From NCBI GenBank assembly GCA_021373115.1, contig JAJFTI010000004.1, forward strand, positions 19,304 through 83,303: 64,000 bases of DNA. The letters are read 5' to 3'. The notes below the pieces were generated by a model that was not told the DNA's origin, searched no databases, and saw only the letters and a list, made by a program, of their open reading frames with translations. Shown here in pieces: positions 62,901-64,000 of the stretch. The translations under genes and the position numbers were made by a program. The stretch's first letter is position 1. Every line of letters starts with the position of its first letter. The DNA is from Eubacteriales bacterium. Lineage in GTDB: Bacteria; Bacillota; Clostridia; Christensenellales; CAG-138.

Positions 62901-64000
62901 GGTACGCTGCCCGGCAACGTGACGACTATTGTTGCGAGCGTACCAAACAATACGGACCATATAATCCAAGAATGTTCCTTCTCCTACACCGGTAAGGTGT
63001 TTACCGGGTGGGCGACAGAGAGGAACGGCGGAGGGACTCGCTATTCGGTCGGGCAGAAGGTTCTGGTTGGCGGCAGCGTGCCGACCGCACCCAGCGTGCT
63101 CTATGCGCAATGGCGGGATCAGACGTTCAGCGTAACGGTAACGGCAAATCCCGCGGCAGGCGTTTCAGCGCAAACAGGCGCTGGATCCTATGTTTACAAT
63201 ACCAACGCGACCGTAACATGGACGTTAACAAACGGATACGAGATCACCAGCGTAACGGACAATGACTCGATTGTTCCCGCTTCCTCGTATACGGGAAACA
63301 GCTATACCATAAACGGGCTGCTTGCCGACCATGCGATCATAATCAATACGCAGCTTACGCTCTTTCACCTGACCTATAACGGAAACGGCGGAACCTATAA
63401 TTCCTCCGGCAGCTACAGCCTGACCAAGACGATGAATACGAGCGTCACCGTGGACGCAAATGAGTTCACGAAAGACGGCTCCTATTTCCTTGGCTGGAGC
63501 ACGGTTGAAGGGGATACTACGCCGAACGCGAACTATGCGCCCGGTAAGTCGATCACGATGCCGGCGAGCGATCTGACGCTCTATGCGATTTGGGCCGATA
63601 AGACGCCGATCACGCTGACCGCGAACAGTGTGACGCTGGTCTATAACGGAGCGGCGCAAAGCGCTTCCGGGATTTCCACGGGCGTTGTCGGTCTGACCGC
63701 GGAAGGCGCTACGGCAGGCGTAACGAAGACCAATGCAGGCGTTTATCCGACGAGTTTTAATAACCAAACAGGACTTGTGCTCAAGTACGGCGATTTGAAC
63801 GTGACCGAGCGCTATTCGGTGAGCTGGGTAAACGGCACGTTAACAATCACCCCTGCGGTACTGACGGTGCAGGCACAGGATCAGGAGATAAAATATCCGG
63901 CGGGCAAACCGGCGGCGGCTGATCTGGGTTACAGCCTGGTGAGCGGGAACGTCGCGGGCGAAACGCCGGCGTATAACGGGAACCTCGGGTACAGCGAAGC
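59943..64000 (+). CDS. very large secreted repeat protein (InlB-type B repeats, MBG-like), 3' end beyond window
   Basis: The frame from the ATG at 59943 (AGGAGG upstream) is open to the window edge, at least 1352 residues. A signal peptide (about 1-29, ending NTMA) is followed by Ser/Thr-rich low complexity. A PETTV-type five-residue repeat spans about 72-120 and a TDGTT stretch about 204-238. Many Listeria/Bacteroides (InlB B-type) repeats come next, recognised by words such as FTGW, FAGWYT, LYAKW, YDGNGGTLPG and YNGNGGTY. An MBG/YDG-like module begins near residue 1220 (TANSVTLVYNGAAQS). It is an adhesin or surface scaffold; its anchor, probably further on, is not visible. Confidence 0.92.
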   Translation, partial: MKRLSMKRLFSLMLCILMVAALLPMNTMAVDAVVPQEQGSSSAGGTETQGSSSDSSSTGASTSDTSTGESSTPETTVPETTVPETSVPETSVPETTVPETTVPETAVPETAAPETAAPETVTICTVTFVINGVTDSNLTQQVEAGGKASKPNTTPSPSEEDAANGSVFLYWTAKANKEYDFSTPLNGDLVLYAKFSKPKTAEAAADESTDGTTDATTDGTTGKTADGTTDETTAKSTGDSLGLSEDGLSTSMMSVDGGFLPPNTPLVTYTFIVGTNTVDTKTVGNGEMLYEPETPAAEAGTKFVGWYTDDNTLFTGFGEQTVTEAGAVRLTAHFETAYYAFFHNQYGSIIETRTPDSSNQVSTAGILSLQLASSEALVGWSKTSGGTEDVGSSVTVNGKNENLYPIIKQVVWISFNSNGGTYIAPTYINPNTELTQDFITDYVASQNNNSSTITKPGYTFTGWSGFAFGTVPTGEVTLSANWTTQNVTYTVVYLVENADNTDYSYYSYSTVTAAAGSTITNVDHPSINGFTYLSQDLEGNNIVNGDGTTVITVKYSRNQYQVLFYKITGSSGGNTTYAVDTSKTISAKHGAYIGNLWPTDSTGARLTYKVAQNSSVMQTGLEIMPIGGDDFWALNLSGSHIYKLYYYTETLNMSDPYDKAYNGRHYVLNHTDAIKTDSLVSTHDDHYSIYGFTYTNNIAYHYDNSRGFDIASFVNYEISFYYNRNIWTLQFYNYNAVDTTHTDTAVLYQRDISGRNYEPSHPASLPSNYTFAGWYTTPACITGSEYSFANKTMPNANVQLYAKWAPPTFTGVAHSLAYGTEGGGTVNLGTIPYGGTVSDTALAAAQAAAEAENPSTTDEFGGWFLYKNGSLTLFNPSMRIYEDITLYPKWISTLTYSLTYDLGVGASGTAPVDSNAYGTGAQAQVKAYDSSVVTPPEGKRFYGWRSSADNNLYYPNSAITMTANTTLTAQWSAAAVFVDITYDGNGGTLPGNVTTIVASVPNNTDHIIQECSFSYTGKVFTGWATERNGGGTRYSVGQKVLVGGSVPTAPSVLYAQWRDQTFSVTVTANPAAGVSAQTGAGSYVYNTNATVTWTLTNGYEITSVTDNDSIVPASSYTGNSYTINGLLADHAIIINTQLTLFHLTYNGNGGTYNSSGSYSLTKTMNTSVTVDANEFTKDGSYFLGWSTVEGDTTPNANYAPGKSITMPASDLTLYAIWADKTPITLTANSVTLVYNGAAQSASGISTGVVGLTAEGATAGVTKTNAGVYPTSFNNQTGLVLKYGDLNVTERYSVSWVNGTLTITPAVLTVQAQDQEIKYPAGKPAAADLGYSLVSGNVAGETPAYNGNLGYSE

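Overview
The window looks like a chromosome segment of a Gram-positive, probably spore-forming member of the Bacillota, class Clostridia. It has a high-GC core with strongly biased third codon positions. Supporting signs are the mrnC-rlmB-sigH order, a SpoIID-like gene followed by an M23-like gene (compare spoIID-spoIIQ), dapB, a thrS T-box, an S-box SAM riboswitch, a ydaO-type c-di-AMP riboswitch, CIRCE, walJ, yugP-type peptidase and the ugpC/msmX ATPase. This is a placement by gene content only; I cannot name genus or species. I see no rRNA, tRNA, CRISPR array, transposase or integrase.

Layout. 1-3.9 kb: 5'-truncated malic enzyme, a membrane diguanylate cyclase and a GtrA-like protein. 4-12 kb: ftsH and a TetR regulator, a WecE/RffA-like sugar aminotransferase, a GltS-type transporter, and a sugar:cation symporter overlapping an alpha/beta hydrolase. 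12.2-15.6 kb: tig-clpP-clpX protein folding and degradation cluster. 15.7-17.6 kb: two tandem lipoprotein paralogs with AT-rich bodies. 17.7-24.3 kb: a glycosyltransferase/beta-lactamase-fold fusion, an orphan membrane protein, the sugar ABC ATPase and a yedF-DUF3343 pair. 24.4-26.5 kb: a PadR-DUF1700-DUF4097 operon with a candidate autoregulatory operator. 26.5-33.5 kb: DUF819 permease, galactokinase-like GHMP kinase, AEC transporter, homocysteine methyltransferase, E2-like acyltransferase and riboswitch-controlled metK. 33.5-35.2 kb: an AT-rich insert coding for a predicted PD-(D/E)XK nuclease. 35.2-41.8 kb: thrS (T-box), dapB (c-di-AMP riboswitch), Nif3-like, rlmH, walJ and ispE. 42-46 kb: SpoIID-like SH3 protein and degenerate M23 protein. 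46-57.5 kb: another AT-rich insert, sigH, rlmB with a long repeat tail, mrnC, htpG under CIRCE, YitT, M29 aminopeptidase, YugP, asnS and a phosphodiester glycosidase operon. 57.6-64 kb: deoD, asnA and the start of a very large repeat-rich surface protein that runs off the window.

The pattern I find most worth following is positional. All three AT-rich gene inserts (15.7-17.6, 33.57-35.13 and 46.02-46.69 kb) lie between two convergent host genes and are bounded on both sides by hairpins. For two of them the bounding hairpins are near-copies of each other. A fourth convergent junction (asnS / small membrane gene) has a 44-bp direct duplication around an AT-rich 49-bp spacer. This suggests repeated capture of foreign DNA at tail-to-tail terminators, with duplication of the junction. 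The nuclease-like gene is the best candidate for an undescribed stand-alone defence function.
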